Shown: positions 24,169 through 33,111, numbered from the stretch's first letter. The stretch: 64,000 nt of DNA from Phytomonospora endophytica (GCF_014202425.1 NZ_JACHGT010000004.1:324307-388306), one strand, 5' to 3'. Translations and numbers: made by a program. The notes: generated from the sequence alone by a model not told the origin.

Positions 24169-25143
24169 ATGGCGGTCTCCACCGCCCCGCCGCCCGGCCG
24201 TGCCCGGACGAGCGTCCCCGCCCGCCGGAAACCGGCCGACGCCCGCCGCCGCGCCGAAGGCCGCGCCGCCCACGTCTTCCTCACCCCGTGGCTCCTCGGG
24301 CTGCTGGCCATCACCGCCGCCCCGATGCTGCTGTCGCTCTACCTCAGCTTCACGAACTTCGACGTCCTGTCCGACTGGGACCAGATCAGCTGGGTCGGCC
24401 TCGACAACTACGAGCGGATGTTCACCCAGGACCCCGTCTTCTGGAAATCCGTCGGTGTCACCCTCACCTTCGCGCTGGTCGCCGTCCCGCTCAAACTCGC
24501 CGCCGCCCTCGGCGTCGCGATGCTCCTCAACCGGGAACGCCGCGGCACCGGGCTGTTCCGCGCCCTGTTCTACCTGCCGTCGCTCCTCGGCGGCAGCGTC
24601 GCCCTCGCCCTCGTCTGGCGCGCCATCTTCAGCCGCGACGGGTCCTTCAACGCCTTCCTCGACATCTTCGGCATCACCGGGCAGCCCTGGGTCAACGACC
24701 CCGACTGGGCCCTGGAGACCCTGATGGTGCTGGCGATCTGGCAGTTCGGCGCCCCCATGGTCATCTTCCTCGCCGGACTCAAACAGGTCCCCACCGAGCT
24801 CTACGAGGCCGCCGAGGTCGACGGCGCCGGACCACTCCGCCGCTTCTGGCACATCACGCTGCCCATGCTGTCGCCGGTCATCTTCTTCAACCTCGTCCTG
24901 GAGACCATCAACGGCTTCCAGGGCTTCACCTCCGCCTACGTCGTCAGCGACGGCACCGGCGGGCCGGTCGGCGCGACCATGCTCTACACCCTGCACCTCT
25001 ACACGCAGGGATTCACCGAGTTCAAGATGGGCTACGCGTCCGCGCTCGCCTGGGTCTTCCTGCTCGCGATCGGCGCGATCACCGCGCTGTTCTTCAGCAC
25101 CGGCCGCTTCTGGGTCCACTACGCCGACGGAGACGGACGATGA
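24169..25143 (+). CDS. ABC sugar permease, MalF/UgpA type
   Basis: A 324-residue inner-membrane permease with six helices. A basic cytosolic tail precedes FLTPWLLGLLAITAAPMLLSLYLSF. The EAA loop that docks the ATPase reads ELYEAAEVDGAGPLRRFWHITLPML. The start is ATG 24169, with AAAGGA 8 bases upstream; an in-frame ATG at 24151 lacks such a site. It pairs with the next gene, whose ATG overlaps its stop (ATGA). Confidence 0.93.
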   Translation: MAVSTAPPPGRARTSVPARRKPADARRRAEGRAAHVFLTPWLLGLLAITAAPMLLSLYLSFTNFDVLSDWDQISWVGLDNYERMFTQDPVFWKSVGVTLTFALVAVPLKLAAALGVAMLLNRERRGTGLFRALFYLPSLLGGSVALALVWRAIFSRDGSFNAFLDIFGITGQPWVNDPDWALETLMVLAIWQFGAPMVIFLAGLKQVPTELYEAAEVDGAGPLRRFWHITLPMLSPVIFFNLVLETINGFQGFTSAYVVSDGTGGPVGATMLYTLHLYTQGFTEFKMGYASALAWVFLLAIGAITALFFSTGRFWVHYADGDGR

Positions 25144-26018
25144 CCGCCACCACCGCCGAAGCCGCCCGCCGGCCCGGACCCCGCGCGCCCCGCCTCACCG
25201 GAGCCGTTCGCATCACCGTGCTCGTCGCGGTCCTCGCCGTCGTCCTCTACCCGCTGCTGTGGGTCCTCGGCTCCTCGCTCAAGTCCCCGACCGAACTGGC
25301 CAGCAACATCTCGGTGTGGCCCACCGACGTCACCTGGGCCAACTACACCGAGGGCTGGAACTTCAGCGAGAGCCTGAGCTTCGGCCGCTTCTTCCTCAAC
25401 AGCACCCTCATCGCGCTGGCCACCGTCGTCGCCAACGCCGCCTCCTGCCTGGTCACCGCGTACGCCTTCGCGCGCCTGCGCTTCCGCGGCCGGGGCGTGT
25501 GGTTCTCCGTCATGATCGCGACGCTCCTGCTCCCCGGGCACGTCCTGGTGATCCCGCAGTACGTCCTGTTCGAGTCTTTCGGCTGGGTCGACTCGCCGCT
25601 GCCGCTGATCGTGCCGAAACTGCTGGCCACCGAGGCCTTCTTCGTGTTCCTCATGGTCCAGTTCATGCGCGGCATCCCGCGTGACCTCGACGACGCCGCC
25701 CGCATCGACGGGTGCTCGCCCTTCGGGGTGTTCCGGTACGTGATCCTGCCGCTGTCGCGACCGGCGCTGGTCACGACGGCGATCTTCTCCTTCATCTGGA
25801 CCTGGAACGACTTCTTCACCCAGCTGGTCTACCTGCCCAGCCCCGACAGCTACACCGTCCCCATCGGACTGCGGCTGTTCATCGACTCCGGCGGGCAGAC
25901 CTCGATCGGGCCGATGCTGGCGATGTCGGTGCTCTCGCTGGCCCCGGTGTTCCTGTTCTTCCTGGCCTTCCAGCGCTTCCTGGTGCAGGGCATCAACACG
26001 ACCGGACTGAAGGGCTGA
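25140..26018 (+). CDS. ABC sugar permease, MalG/UgpE type
   Basis: A 292-residue partner permease with six helices. It starts with VLVAVLAVVLYPLLWVLGSSLKS; the EAA loop is DLDDAARIDGCSPFGVFRYVILPLSRPAL; the C-terminal FQRFLVQGINTTGLKG is the family's usual ending. Its ATG at 25140 overlaps the preceding stop by 4 bases. It completes the transmembrane core of the uronate-locus importer. Confidence 0.94.
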   Translation: MTATTAEAARRPGPRAPRLTGAVRITVLVAVLAVVLYPLLWVLGSSLKSPTELASNISVWPTDVTWANYTEGWNFSESLSFGRFFLNSTLIALATVVANAASCLVTAYAFARLRFRGRGVWFSVMIATLLLPGHVLVIPQYVLFESFGWVDSPLPLIVPKLLATEAFFVFLMVQFMRGIPRDLDDAARIDGCSPFGVFRYVILPLSRPALVTTAIFSFIWTWNDFFTQLVYLPSPDSYTVPIGLRLFIDSGGQTSIGPMLAMSVLSLAPVFLFFLAFQRFLVQGINTTGLKG

Positions 26019-26020
26019 CG

Positions 26021-26656
26021 ATGGACGCCGCCGCCCCACCCCGCGCCGACTGGCGCGAGCACCTGCGCGACGCCGCCGACCTCGCGCTCGTCGGCATCGC
26101 CGTGACGGTGTGCGCGCTGCCGGTGGTCACCGCCGGATCCGCGCTGGCCACCGCCGGCGCGGCGATCCGGCACCGGCGGGAGCACGGCACCTACCCGGCG
26201 CTCGGGTGGTTCGTGCGCGCCTTCGCGCGAGGCGTCCCGGCCGGTGCGGTCGCCGTGGCGGTGTTCCTCGCGGTGGAAGCGCTCCTGTTCGTGAATCTGC
26301 GGGTCGCCGGAAGCGGTGCCCTGCCCGGAGGGAAGGCCGTGGCGGCGGTGACGGCGGGGATTGCCGTGGCCTTCGCCGGCCTGGCACTGCTCACCGTCGC
26401 CGTCCACGACGGCCGCTGGCGGGACGCGATCCGCGCGAGCGCGCGGATCGCGACCACCGCGTGGTGGACCGTGCCGGCCGCCGTGGCGGCGGCGGGCGTC
26501 GCCACCGCGATCGGAACGCTGGTCCCGGCCACGGCGGTGCTGCTCCCGGGTTTCGTGGTCTTCGCGGGGCAGGCCGTGGCGGGGCGTGCGTCTACATCCG
26601 TTCCGGCGCGTCGATCCCCAGCAGCGACAGTCCATGGTGGAGGGTCAGCCGGGTGA
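26021..26656 (+). CDS. DUF624 (YesL-like) membrane protein
   Basis: A 211-residue hydrophobic protein with five or six helices (from DLALVGIAVTVCALPVVTAG to AVLLPGFVVFAGQAV). It begins 2 bp after the MalG-type stop and so ends the transporter operon. YesL/DUF624 proteins regularly accompany ABC importers for plant-cell-wall sugars, as in the rhamnogalacturonan locus of Bacillus; their function is unknown. The last 20 residues are polar and overlap the 3' end of the convergent argS by 65 bp, so the natural stop may have been lost. Confidence 0.75.
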   Translation: MDAAAPPRADWREHLRDAADLALVGIAVTVCALPVVTAGSALATAGAAIRHRREHGTYPALGWFVRAFARGVPAGAVAVAVFLAVEALLFVNLRVAGSGALPGGKAVAAVTAGIAVAFAGLALLTVAVHDGRWRDAIRASARIATTAWWTVPAAVAAAGVATAIGTLVPATAVLLPGFVVFAGQAVAGRASTSVPARRSPAATVHGGGSAG

Positions 26657-28337
26657 GCCGCACCAGCGCGAGACGGTTCCCGCGCAGCGCGGCCGTCTCG
26701 GCCTTGAGCACCGGACTGCGGTCGAAGAAGGAGCTGAACACCTTCGCCAGCCCGAACAGATAGGTGGCGATCCGGTGTGGTTCGTTGAGCGCGGCGGCCT
26801 CGGCGAGCACGGCGGCGTACTCGTCGAGGCGCAGGACCAGCGCGCGCTCCGACGTGTTCACCGGGGCCTTCTCGTCCACGATCGTCTCGCCCTCGCCCGC
26901 CTTGCGCAGGATTGAGGCGAGCCGGGCGTGCGCGTACTGGAGGTAGACGCCGGTGTCGCCGTTGAGGGACACCATCCGCTCGATGTCGAAGCGGTAGTCG
27001 GTGGTGCGGGCGGTCGACAGGTCGGCGTACTTCACCGCCCCGATCCCGGTGGAAGCGGCGATCCGGTCGAGTGCGGCACCGTCGAGATCCGGGTTCTTCG
27101 CCGCGACGACGGCCCGCGCTCCGGCGACGGCGGCGTCGAGGAGACCGGTCAGGGCGACGGTGTCGCCCGAGCGGGTCTTGAAGGGCCTGCCGTCGGCGCC
27201 GAGGACGGTCCCGAAGGGGACGTGGACGACCTCGTGCGACGCGTCGATCCAGCCCGCCCGCCGTCCGGCGGCGAAGACCTGCGCGAAGTGCAGGGCCTGG
27301 CGGGCGTCGGTCAGGTAGAGCATCCGCGTTGCCTTCAGCTCGCGGACCCGGTGCCGCAGGGTGGCCATGTCGGTGGTCGCGTACCCGTATCCGCCGTCGC
27401 TCTTGCGGAGGATCAGCGGGATCGGGTTGCCCTCGGGTCCGGTGAAGCGCTCGTCGAAGACGCACAGCGCGCCCTGCGACTCCACCGCGATGCCGGCGTC
27501 GGTCAGTTCGGCGACGACGTCGTCGAGATGCGGGTTGTAGACGGACTCGCCGTCAAGGTCCACATCGGACAGACTCACGTCGAGTCGCCGGTAGATCTTG
27601 TTGAAGGCGGCCAGGGACACCGCCACCAGGTCGCGCCAGACCGCTAGGGTCGCCTCGTCTCCGGCCTGTAGGGCGACCACCCGCGACCTGGCCCGGTCGG
27701 CGAAGGCCGCGTCGGCGGCGAAGTGCGCGGCGGCCGACCGGTACAGCCCGTCGAGGACGGCGATGTCGGCGGTGCCGTGCCACGCGGTCCCGGGATGCTC
27801 GTCCAGGTACTGGATGAGCATCCCGAACTGGGTGCCCCAGTCGCCGATGTGGTTCTGCCGGATCACCGTGCCGCCGAGGGATTCCAGCAGCTTGACGAGC
27901 GTGTCGCCGATGACGGTCGACCGCAGGTGCCCGACGTGCATCCGCTTGGCGACGTTCGGCGCGGAGTAGTCGACGACGGTGACGGTTCCGGCGTAGGGCG
28001 CGGGCAGTCCTAGCCCGGCGTCGAGGCGCAGGGCGGTCTGGCGCCACAGTTCGGCGTCGGCGAGGGTCAGGTTCACAAAGGCCGGCCCGGAGACCTCGGC
28101 GGTCTCGATCGGGCCGTCCGGGGTGATCTCGGCGGTGATGGCGGCGGCGAGTTCGCGTGGGGGCCGTCCGGCGGACCTGGCCAGCGCGAGGGCCGCGTTC
28201 GCCTGGAAGTCGGTCCGTTCGCCGCGTCGGACCAGCGGATCGATCGGCTCGGTTCCGGGGAGGGCGCGTCGGATCGCGGCGGCCACGGTCGCCTCGATCC
28301 GGGTGCCGAGCGCGATGACTGCTGGAGACGTGTTCAC
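26592..28337 (-). CDS. argS: Arginyl-tRNA synthetase
   Basis: A 581-residue class I synthetase that charges tRNA-Arg. The N-terminal Add-1 domain recognises the tRNA elbow. The HIGH motif appears in DYSAPNVAKRMHVGHLRST; the KMSKS-equivalent is the ArgRS-type FKTRSGDTV; the anticodon-binding domain includes NGDTGVYLQYAHARLASILRK, and the protein ends HHGLSLLGIDAPERM as is usual. It is essential unless a second copy exists. It stands alone, convergent with the transporter operon. Confidence 0.97.
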   Translation of the reverse strand: MNTSPAVIALGTRIEATVAAAIRRALPGTEPIDPLVRRGERTDFQANAALALARSAGRPPRELAAAITAEITPDGPIETAEVSGPAFVNLTLADAELWRQTALRLDAGLGLPAPYAGTVTVVDYSAPNVAKRMHVGHLRSTVIGDTLVKLLESLGGTVIRQNHIGDWGTQFGMLIQYLDEHPGTAWHGTADIAVLDGLYRSAAAHFAADAAFADRARSRVVALQAGDEATLAVWRDLVAVSLAAFNKIYRRLDVSLSDVDLDGESVYNPHLDDVVAELTDAGIAVESQGALCVFDERFTGPEGNPIPLILRKSDGGYGYATTDMATLRHRVRELKATRMLYLTDARQALHFAQVFAAGRRAGWIDASHEVVHVPFGTVLGADGRPFKTRSGDTVALTGLLDAAVAGARAVVAAKNPDLDGAALDRIAASTGIGAVKYADLSTARTTDYRFDIERMVSLNGDTGVYLQYAHARLASILRKAGEGETIVDEKAPVNTSERALVLRLDEYAAVLAEAAALNEPHRIATYLFGLAKVFSSFFDRSPVLKAETAALRGNRLALVRLTRLTLHHGLSLLGIDAPERM

Positions 28338-28499
28338 GGTCCTTCTTCCTGTTCACGGCGGTTCGCTGTCTCCTTGAGGATAGGAACCGGGATGGGGCGG
28401 GGCATCCGAATTGCGGCCGGGCTGTGATCATCGGCGGCTCCACTGGGGAGGGTCGCCGGGCATAATCGTTGCCGCACCAGCGATCTCCGCGAAGGGCGA

Positions 28500-29369
28500 A
28501 TGATGATCGAGCGGTACGAGCTCCCCGGTGGCGACGTGTTCCCCGAGGGGATCACCGAGGGTCCCGACGGCAAGACCTTCTACGTGTCGGGTTCGGCCGA
28601 CGGAGCGGTCTACCGGGGCCACCTGGACCGGCCGGAGCTGGAGCTCTGGTCCCCGCCGGGAGCCGACGGCAGGCACGGCGCGCTCGGCATGACCGTCGAC
28701 GGCGCGGGCCGGCTCATCGTCTGTGGCGGGCACTCCGGCGTGCTGTTCGCCTACGACACCGCCACGGGCGCCCTCGTCGCCCGCCACCAGGTGACGACCA
28801 AGCGCACCCTGCTCAACGACGTGTGCGTCAACGGCGGGCACGCCTACGCCACCGACTCCCTGCGCCCGGCCGTGTGGCGTTTCGCGCTCGACACCGAGAT
28901 CGGCGCGGCCGAACCCTGGATCGACCTGACCGGGCACGGCATCGAGCCCGGCAAGGCCGCTTACCTCAACGGCCTGGTGTCCACACAGGACGGAAGCGCG
29001 CTGCTCATCGCCGCGCAGGGCACCGGGCAGCTATGGCACGTCGACATCGCCACCCGCGAGGCCGCGCCGGTCGATCTCGGCGGGGTCGAGGTCCGCGGCG
29101 ACGGCATGGTCTTCGCCGGTGACGTGCTCTACGTCTGCGACTACACCGGCGACGCCGGCGGCGAGGCCCACTTCCGTCTCACCGCCCTGCGCCTGACCGA
29201 CGGCCACCGCAAGGCCGAGGTCCTCGGCCATCACGCGATGGACGCCGCCGACACCCCGACGACCGTGGCGTACCTGGGCGGGCGGCTGCTGGTAGTCAAC
29301 TCGCAGCTCGCGGCCTCGGACGGCCCGAAGGCGCCGTTCACGGTGACCGCGCTGGAACCGCCCTTCTAG
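28500..29369 (+). CDS. SMP-30/gluconolactonase-like beta-propeller protein
   Basis: A 289-residue cytosolic six-bladed propeller. Blade patterns are GDVFPEGITEGPDGKTFYVSG, LGMTVDGAGRLIVCGG, LNDVCVNGGHAYATDS, YLNGLVSTQDGSALLIAA and GDGMVFAGDVLYVCDY. Members hydrolyse sugar lactones or organophosphates with a bound divalent ion, or simply bind small molecules. ATG at 28500 (followed by a second ATG) has GAAGGG 5 bases before it. It overlaps the convergent hydrolase gene by 4 bp. A lactonase would fit sugar-acid metabolism, but it is 2 kb from that locus beyond argS. Confidence 0.8.
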   Translation: MMIERYELPGGDVFPEGITEGPDGKTFYVSGSADGAVYRGHLDRPELELWSPPGADGRHGALGMTVDGAGRLIVCGGHSGVLFAYDTATGALVARHQVTTKRTLLNDVCVNGGHAYATDSLRPAVWRFALDTEIGAAEPWIDLTGHGIEPGKAAYLNGLVSTQDGSALLIAAQGTGQLWHVDIATREAAPVDLGGVEVRGDGMVFAGDVLYVCDYTGDAGGEAHFRLTALRLTDGHRKAEVLGHHAMDAADTPTTVAYLGGRLLVVNSQLAASDGPKAPFTVTALEPPF

Positions 29370-30181
29370 GCGGTCCCGCCCGTGTGCTGCGCCAGGTAGG
29401 GCAGGAGGAGCGCGGCGGTCCCGGGAGGGTCTTCGATCATCGGCGAGTGCCCGACACCGGGGAGCATCTCGACGCGGGCTCCGGGGACGGCACGGTAGGC
29501 GCCGGCGGAGGAGGACCGCCACCTGCGGTCGTCCTCGCCGAAGAGCACGAGCAGCGGCCTGCCGACCGCGGTCAGCCGCTCGGGTATCGGCCGCTCACCG
29601 AGGTAGTCCCGCGCCGCCCGCAGCGTCGCGGTGAAGGCGTGGAAGGTCAGCAGCCGCAGGTCGTCGACCATGATCTGCGGGGCCCGGAAGTCGTCGCGGC
29701 CGAACGCCGAGGTCATGGCCCCGCGAAGCCGCGCGTCGGTGAGGTGCGGCCACTGTTCGGCTTCGATCCCGATGGCCGGGGCGGTGGAGGCGGCGAGTTC
29801 GGGTCCGGTGTTGACGAGCGCGAGCGCGCGGACCAGCGCGGGCCGGTTCTCGGCCAGGGCGGTGGCGACCAAGCCGCCGGTGGAGTGCCCGACGACGACG
29901 GCCCGCTCGACGCCGAGCCGGTCGAGCACCGCCGCGGCACGGAGCGCCTGTGCGGGGATCGAGTAGTCGCCGTCGGCCGGTTTCGCCGAGCGGCCGTGCC
30001 CGAGCAGGTCGAGGCGGATGACGCGGTGGAACTCGGCGAGCGGCGGGACCAGCGGGTCCCAGGAGTGGACCGATGAGGCGGATCCGTGGACGAGCAGGAC
30101 CGCCGGGGCTTCGGGCGGGCCGTCCTGACGCACGTGGACGTCGCCGCCGTCGAGGGGAATCAGCGCTGTGGAACCGGCCAT
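29366..30181 (-). CDS. Alpha/beta hydrolase
   Basis: A 271-residue serine hydrolase of the alpha/beta fold. The oxyanion loop is LLVHGSASSVHSW, the nucleophile is Ser100 in VVGHSTGGL, the acid lies in LVLFGEDDRRW and the histidine in LPGVGHSPMIED. DLLGHGRSAKP is the usual cap-side signature. No signal peptide. The substrate (ester, epoxide, haloalkane or C-C bond) cannot be told. The acetyltransferase gene upstream (30205-30660) is on the same strand, with a 23-bp gap. Confidence 0.9.
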   Translation of the reverse strand: MAGSTALIPLDGGDVHVRQDGPPEAPAVLLVHGSASSVHSWDPLVPPLAEFHRVIRLDLLGHGRSAKPADGDYSIPAQALRAAAVLDRLGVERAVVVGHSTGGLVATALAENRPALVRALALVNTGPELAASTAPAIGIEAEQWPHLTDARLRGAMTSAFGRDDFRAPQIMVDDLRLLTFHAFTATLRAARDYLGERPIPERLTAVGRPLLVLFGEDDRRWRSSSAGAYRAVPGARVEMLPGVGHSPMIEDPPGTAALLLPYLAQHTGGTA

Positions 30182-30204
30182 GGGGCCACTGTCCCCGATC
30201 GCCG

Positions 30205-30660
30205 TCAGGCGAAGACGGTCCCGGCCTCGCGCACCATGAACACGTCCACCTCGTCCTCGGTCTCCAGCTCGAAACCGTGCCGTTCGTACAACCGCCGCGC
30301 GGGACTGCCCTGGAGGACGTTGAGCCGGACCGGCGCGCCCTCGGCGTCGGTGCGTTCCAGGAGTTCACGCAGCACGGAACCGCCGAGCCCGCGGCCCTGG
30401 ACCTCCGGCGCGAGGTAGAAGTGCTCCAGCAGCCACCCGTTGCCGGCGGGACGCAGGGTCACGCATCCGGCGAAGGTCCCGTCGGCCATGATCGCCAGGG
30501 TGTGCTCGGGGGAGTAGGACCGCAGGAAGCGCTCGCGGACGCGGGTCTCGTCGTAGCGTCCGAGGCGCTCCAGGTCGGGGCGCATGACGACGGCGCGCAG
30601 TTCGGTGATCGCCTCGACGTCGGCGGCGGCCGTCGGCCGCAGCTCCCAGGTGCTCGACAT
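30205..30660 (-). CDS. GNAT-family N-acetyltransferase
   Basis: A compact 151-residue acetyltransferase. The core is YSPEHTLAIMADGTFAGCVTLRP, then LLEHFYLAPEVQGRGLGGSVLREL with the acetyl-CoA Q/RxxGxG/A loop, and the closing NVLQGSPARRLYERHGFELE. The frame is open further upstream, but MSSTWELRPTAAADVEAI is the family's ordinary N-terminus. It probably shares a transcript with the downstream hydrolase. Acceptor unknown. Confidence 0.9.
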   Translation of the reverse strand: MSSTWELRPTAAADVEAITELRAVVMRPDLERLGRYDETRVRERFLRSYSPEHTLAIMADGTFAGCVTLRPAGNGWLLEHFYLAPEVQGRGLGGSVLRELLERTDAEGAPVRLNVLQGSPARRLYERHGFELETEDEVDVFMVREAGTVFA

Positions 30661-30724
30661 GCGGGGGAGTCTGGCACCGCTCCCACGGCCTTGCCAACGC
30701 GTTTGGGCCTCGCTGTCGCCATGA

Positions 30725-31711
30725 TCACAAGGCTGAGGCGACCTGGTAGAGCCACCGCATCGACCGCACGGCCGAGCGGATCTCCTGCAGGCACTGGTCG
30801 GGAGCGTGGACCTGCCGGAAACGCGCGTCGGGATGCCCGGTGAGGTCGACGCCGACGGTGTCGACCGCGCAACCGTAGGGCAGGCCGATCGTCGCGACGG
30901 CGTCGGCGTGCTGGAAGGGCACGTACGTCGTCGAGGTGACGACCAGGACACGGTCGCGCGGGCCGAGCTTGACGACCTCGTCGGCCCAGTAGCGGCAGGT
31001 GTCGGCGGTGTTCGCGCGGCGAAGCGCCGGCGCGCTCGACGGCGCGGCCACCACGTGCGCGGGCGTCGTGTCGGGCAGGTGATAGGTCGTCACCCGCCAC
31101 GCCCGGTTCGGGTCGGCGGCCGGGTCGCCGCCCTCCTCGACCTCGTCATGAGAGGTCGCGCCGAACGCCTGCCGCACCCCGAGTTCGAGCGCGTCGACCT
31201 CGAAGCGGCATTCGGGCAGGCCCAGGTCGGCGCCGGTCGCGTGCTCGGCCGGCGTCAGGGGCCTGAACCCGCCGACGGCCGTGATCCGCCCGGCGGTGAC
31301 GCCACCGTCGAGGAGTTCGGCGGCGTGGCGGGTCCGCACCAGGCAGGCGCGGATCATCCCGCCGAGGACGAGGACCTGCGTGTAGTCGCGGTACCGGGGC
31401 GGTCGCGCCGACAGCAACCCGAGCGCGCGGGCCGCGTCGAGGATCAGCGCGGCGGTCCCGGGCTCGAAGGCGTGCCGGCGGGCCTCGGTGCGTTCGCGCC
31501 CGTCGCGGAAGTCCCAGTGTTCGGCCGAGAAGTCCTCCAGTCGGGCGAGGGCCTCGCCGGTCGGGGCGTCGTCGGGGCGCCCGCCGAACTCCTCGACCAG
31601 CGCCCGCAGCGGCGCCGACCGTGCCCAGGCGGTGACACCGTCCGAAACGACGGCGGGGTCGCCGGGAGTGCCGTCGCAGACCGGCAGCGGAACCGGGGAG
31701 AAGGCCGACAT
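30725..31711 (-). CDS. Uncharacterised protein with YdcF/DUF218-like features
   Basis: A 328-residue protein without signal or membrane segments. The order of blocks recalls the YdcF/SanA (DUF218) fold: YTQVLVLGGMIRACLVRTRHAAELL, then AGRITAVGGFRPLTPAE, and later ADTCRYWADEVVKLGPRDRVLVVTSTTYVPFQHADAV. The match is by eye only. The start at ATG 31711 is 39 bp from the divergent HxlR regulator, so the regulator may control it. Longer upstream frames would overlap that gene. Confidence 0.6.
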   Translation of the reverse strand: MSAFSPVPLPVCDGTPGDPAVVSDGVTAWARSAPLRALVEEFGGRPDDAPTGEALARLEDFSAEHWDFRDGRERTEARRHAFEPGTAALILDAARALGLLSARPPRYRDYTQVLVLGGMIRACLVRTRHAAELLDGGVTAGRITAVGGFRPLTPAEHATGADLGLPECRFEVDALELGVRQAFGATSHDEVEEGGDPAADPNRAWRVTTYHLPDTTPAHVVAAPSSAPALRRANTADTCRYWADEVVKLGPRDRVLVVTSTTYVPFQHADAVATIGLPYGCAVDTVGVDLTGHPDARFRQVHAPDQCLQEIRSAVRSMRWLYQVASAL

Positions 31712-31750
31712 GAGATGTGACGATAGCCTGCCCTCGGGTACGTTCCGGGC

Positions 31751-32128
31751 ATGGACGCCGAGCCGATCAACGACGTGTTCGTCGCCGACTGCCCCGGCCG
31801 CCACGTTCTCGACCACGTCACCAGCAGGTGGGCGACGCTGCTCATCGGCGCGCTCGCCGAGGGCCCGCAGCGCTTCTATCTTCTGCGCGACCGGATCGGC
31901 GGGATCAGCGAGAAGATGCTCTCCCAGACCCTCCGCGTCCTCGCCCGCGACGGGCTCGTCGCCCGCGAGGTCGAGCCGGACTCGCCGCCCAAGGTGACCT
32001 ACCGGCTCACGCCCCTCGGCGAGGAGCTGGCGGCGCATCTGTCGGGGCTGATCGGGTGGATCGCCGCGAGCACCGACGACATCATCACCGCGCAGGGGCG
32101 GTACGACGCGGCCAAGTCGCGGTCGTGA
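31751..32128 (+). CDS. HxlR family transcriptional regulator
   Basis: A 125-residue winged-helix regulator. HxlR features are VTSRWATLLIGALAEGPQRFYLLRDRIGGISEKMLSQTLRVLARDGLVAREV (in parts), followed by the wing PKVTYRLTPLGEELAAHL. A single cysteine close to the N-terminus (DCPGRHVLDH) matches the redox- or electrophile-sensing Cys of HypR/QorR-type members. It diverges from the 30725 gene and faces the NAD(P)-binding oxidoreductase across a shared terminator, a common regulator/reductase pairing. Confidence 0.92.
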   Translation: MDAEPINDVFVADCPGRHVLDHVTSRWATLLIGALAEGPQRFYLLRDRIGGISEKMLSQTLRVLARDGLVAREVEPDSPPKVTYRLTPLGEELAAHLSGLIGWIAASTDDIITAQGRYDAAKSRS

Positions 32129-32138
32129 GGCGCGCAGA

Positions 32139-32162
32139 AGGGCCGGGCGTGTGCCCGGCCCT
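32139..32162. terminator. Bidirectional hairpin between HxlR and NmrA-like genes
   Basis: Perfect 10-bp arms (32139-32148 and 32153-32162) with a GTGT loop, starting 10 bp after the HxlR stop and ending 16 bp before the end of the convergent gene. Confidence 0.75.
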
Positions 32163-32177
32163 CTCAACGTCGGCGGA

Positions 32178-33029
32178 TCAGCCCCAGGCGCCCGCCGCGT
32201 CGGCGCCGCGCACGTAGTCGGCGAAGTCGCGCGCCTCGCGGCCCAGTGCCCGGCGGACACCGTCGGCGAGGTGGGCGTTGTGGCCGTCCATGATCTCGCG
32301 CATCAGCTCGGCGAGCTGCCCGGCGGCGTCGGCGGGGACGCCGTGCTCGATCATTCCCGCGCGGAACTCCTCGACCGTCAGTGGCACGTACTCCACGTGC
32401 CGTCCGATCGCCGCGGCGATCTCGGCGGCGGCCTCGGTGAAGGTGACCAGGCGAGGGCCGGTCAGTTCGTAGAGTTCGCCGATGTGCCGCTCGTCGGTCA
32501 GGGCGGCGACGGCCACGTCGGCGATGTCGTCGACGTCGATGAACGGTTCGGCGACCTGGCCGGCGGGGAAGGCCAGCACCCCGGCCTGCACCGAGTCGGC
32601 GAGGAAGCCCTCGGAGAAGTTCTGCGCGAAGACGGCGGCGCGGACGATGGTCAGTTCGATGCCGGGGATGGCGGCCACGACCTTCTCGGTGACCTCGGCG
32701 CCCGCCTCGCCGCGGCCGGTCAGCAGAACGATCCGGGTCACTCCGGCGGCGACGGCCTTCTCCGCGAAGGAGCCGATGATCTCGGCGGCACCGGGGAAAC
32801 CGGCGTCGGGGGCATAGGCCAGGTAGATCGCCGAGACGCCCGCCACGGCCGCGTCCCAGGTCGAACGGTCGTCCCAGTCGAAGGGGATCTCGGCCGAGCG
32901 GGAGCCGATCCGGACCTCGCGGCCGAGGGCGGTGAGCCGGTCGGCGACACGGCGGCCGGTCTTGCCGGTCCCGCCGGTGACGAGGATGGGGGCGGTCGTG
33001 GTGGCGGTGGTGTTCGTGTTCTCAGTCAT
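32178..33029 (-). CDS. NmrA-like NAD(P)-binding oxidoreductase
   Basis: A 283-residue atypical short-chain dehydrogenase of the NmrA/QOR2 type. The dinucleotide site is ILVTGGTGKTGRRVADRL, with SRSAEIPFDWDD where the second strand contacts the cofactor; VTRIVLLTGRG and TIVRAAVFAQNFSE are the family's catalytic-region equivalents. The classic SDR Tyr-x3-Lys is absent, as expected. ATG 33029 is chosen over 33065 because the latter precedes the glycine motif by an unlikely tail. It diverges from an AraC regulator 82 bp away, which probably controls it. Confidence 0.88.
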   Translation of the reverse strand: MTENTNTTATTTAPILVTGGTGKTGRRVADRLTALGREVRIGSRSAEIPFDWDDRSTWDAAVAGVSAIYLAYAPDAGFPGAAEIIGSFAEKAVAAGVTRIVLLTGRGEAGAEVTEKVVAAIPGIELTIVRAAVFAQNFSEGFLADSVQAGVLAFPAGQVAEPFIDVDDIADVAVAALTDERHIGELYELTGPRLVTFTEAAAEIAAAIGRHVEYVPLTVEEFRAGMIEHGVPADAAGQLAELMREIMDGHNAHLADGVRRALGREARDFADYVRGADAAGAWG

Positions 33030-33111
33030 GAGTTGAGTTAATACCGAAACTCTGAGACTTCCCATAGCTCAGAAGCTCGAAAACATTCGCCAGAGTCTTA
33101 TACTTCTCGGC

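Noticed and set aside
22849-25119. A 756-codon minus-strand open frame
   Set aside because: It is antisense to the ABC binding protein and first permease, which are unmistakable. Its low-complexity Gly/Glu/Val make-up is a shadow.
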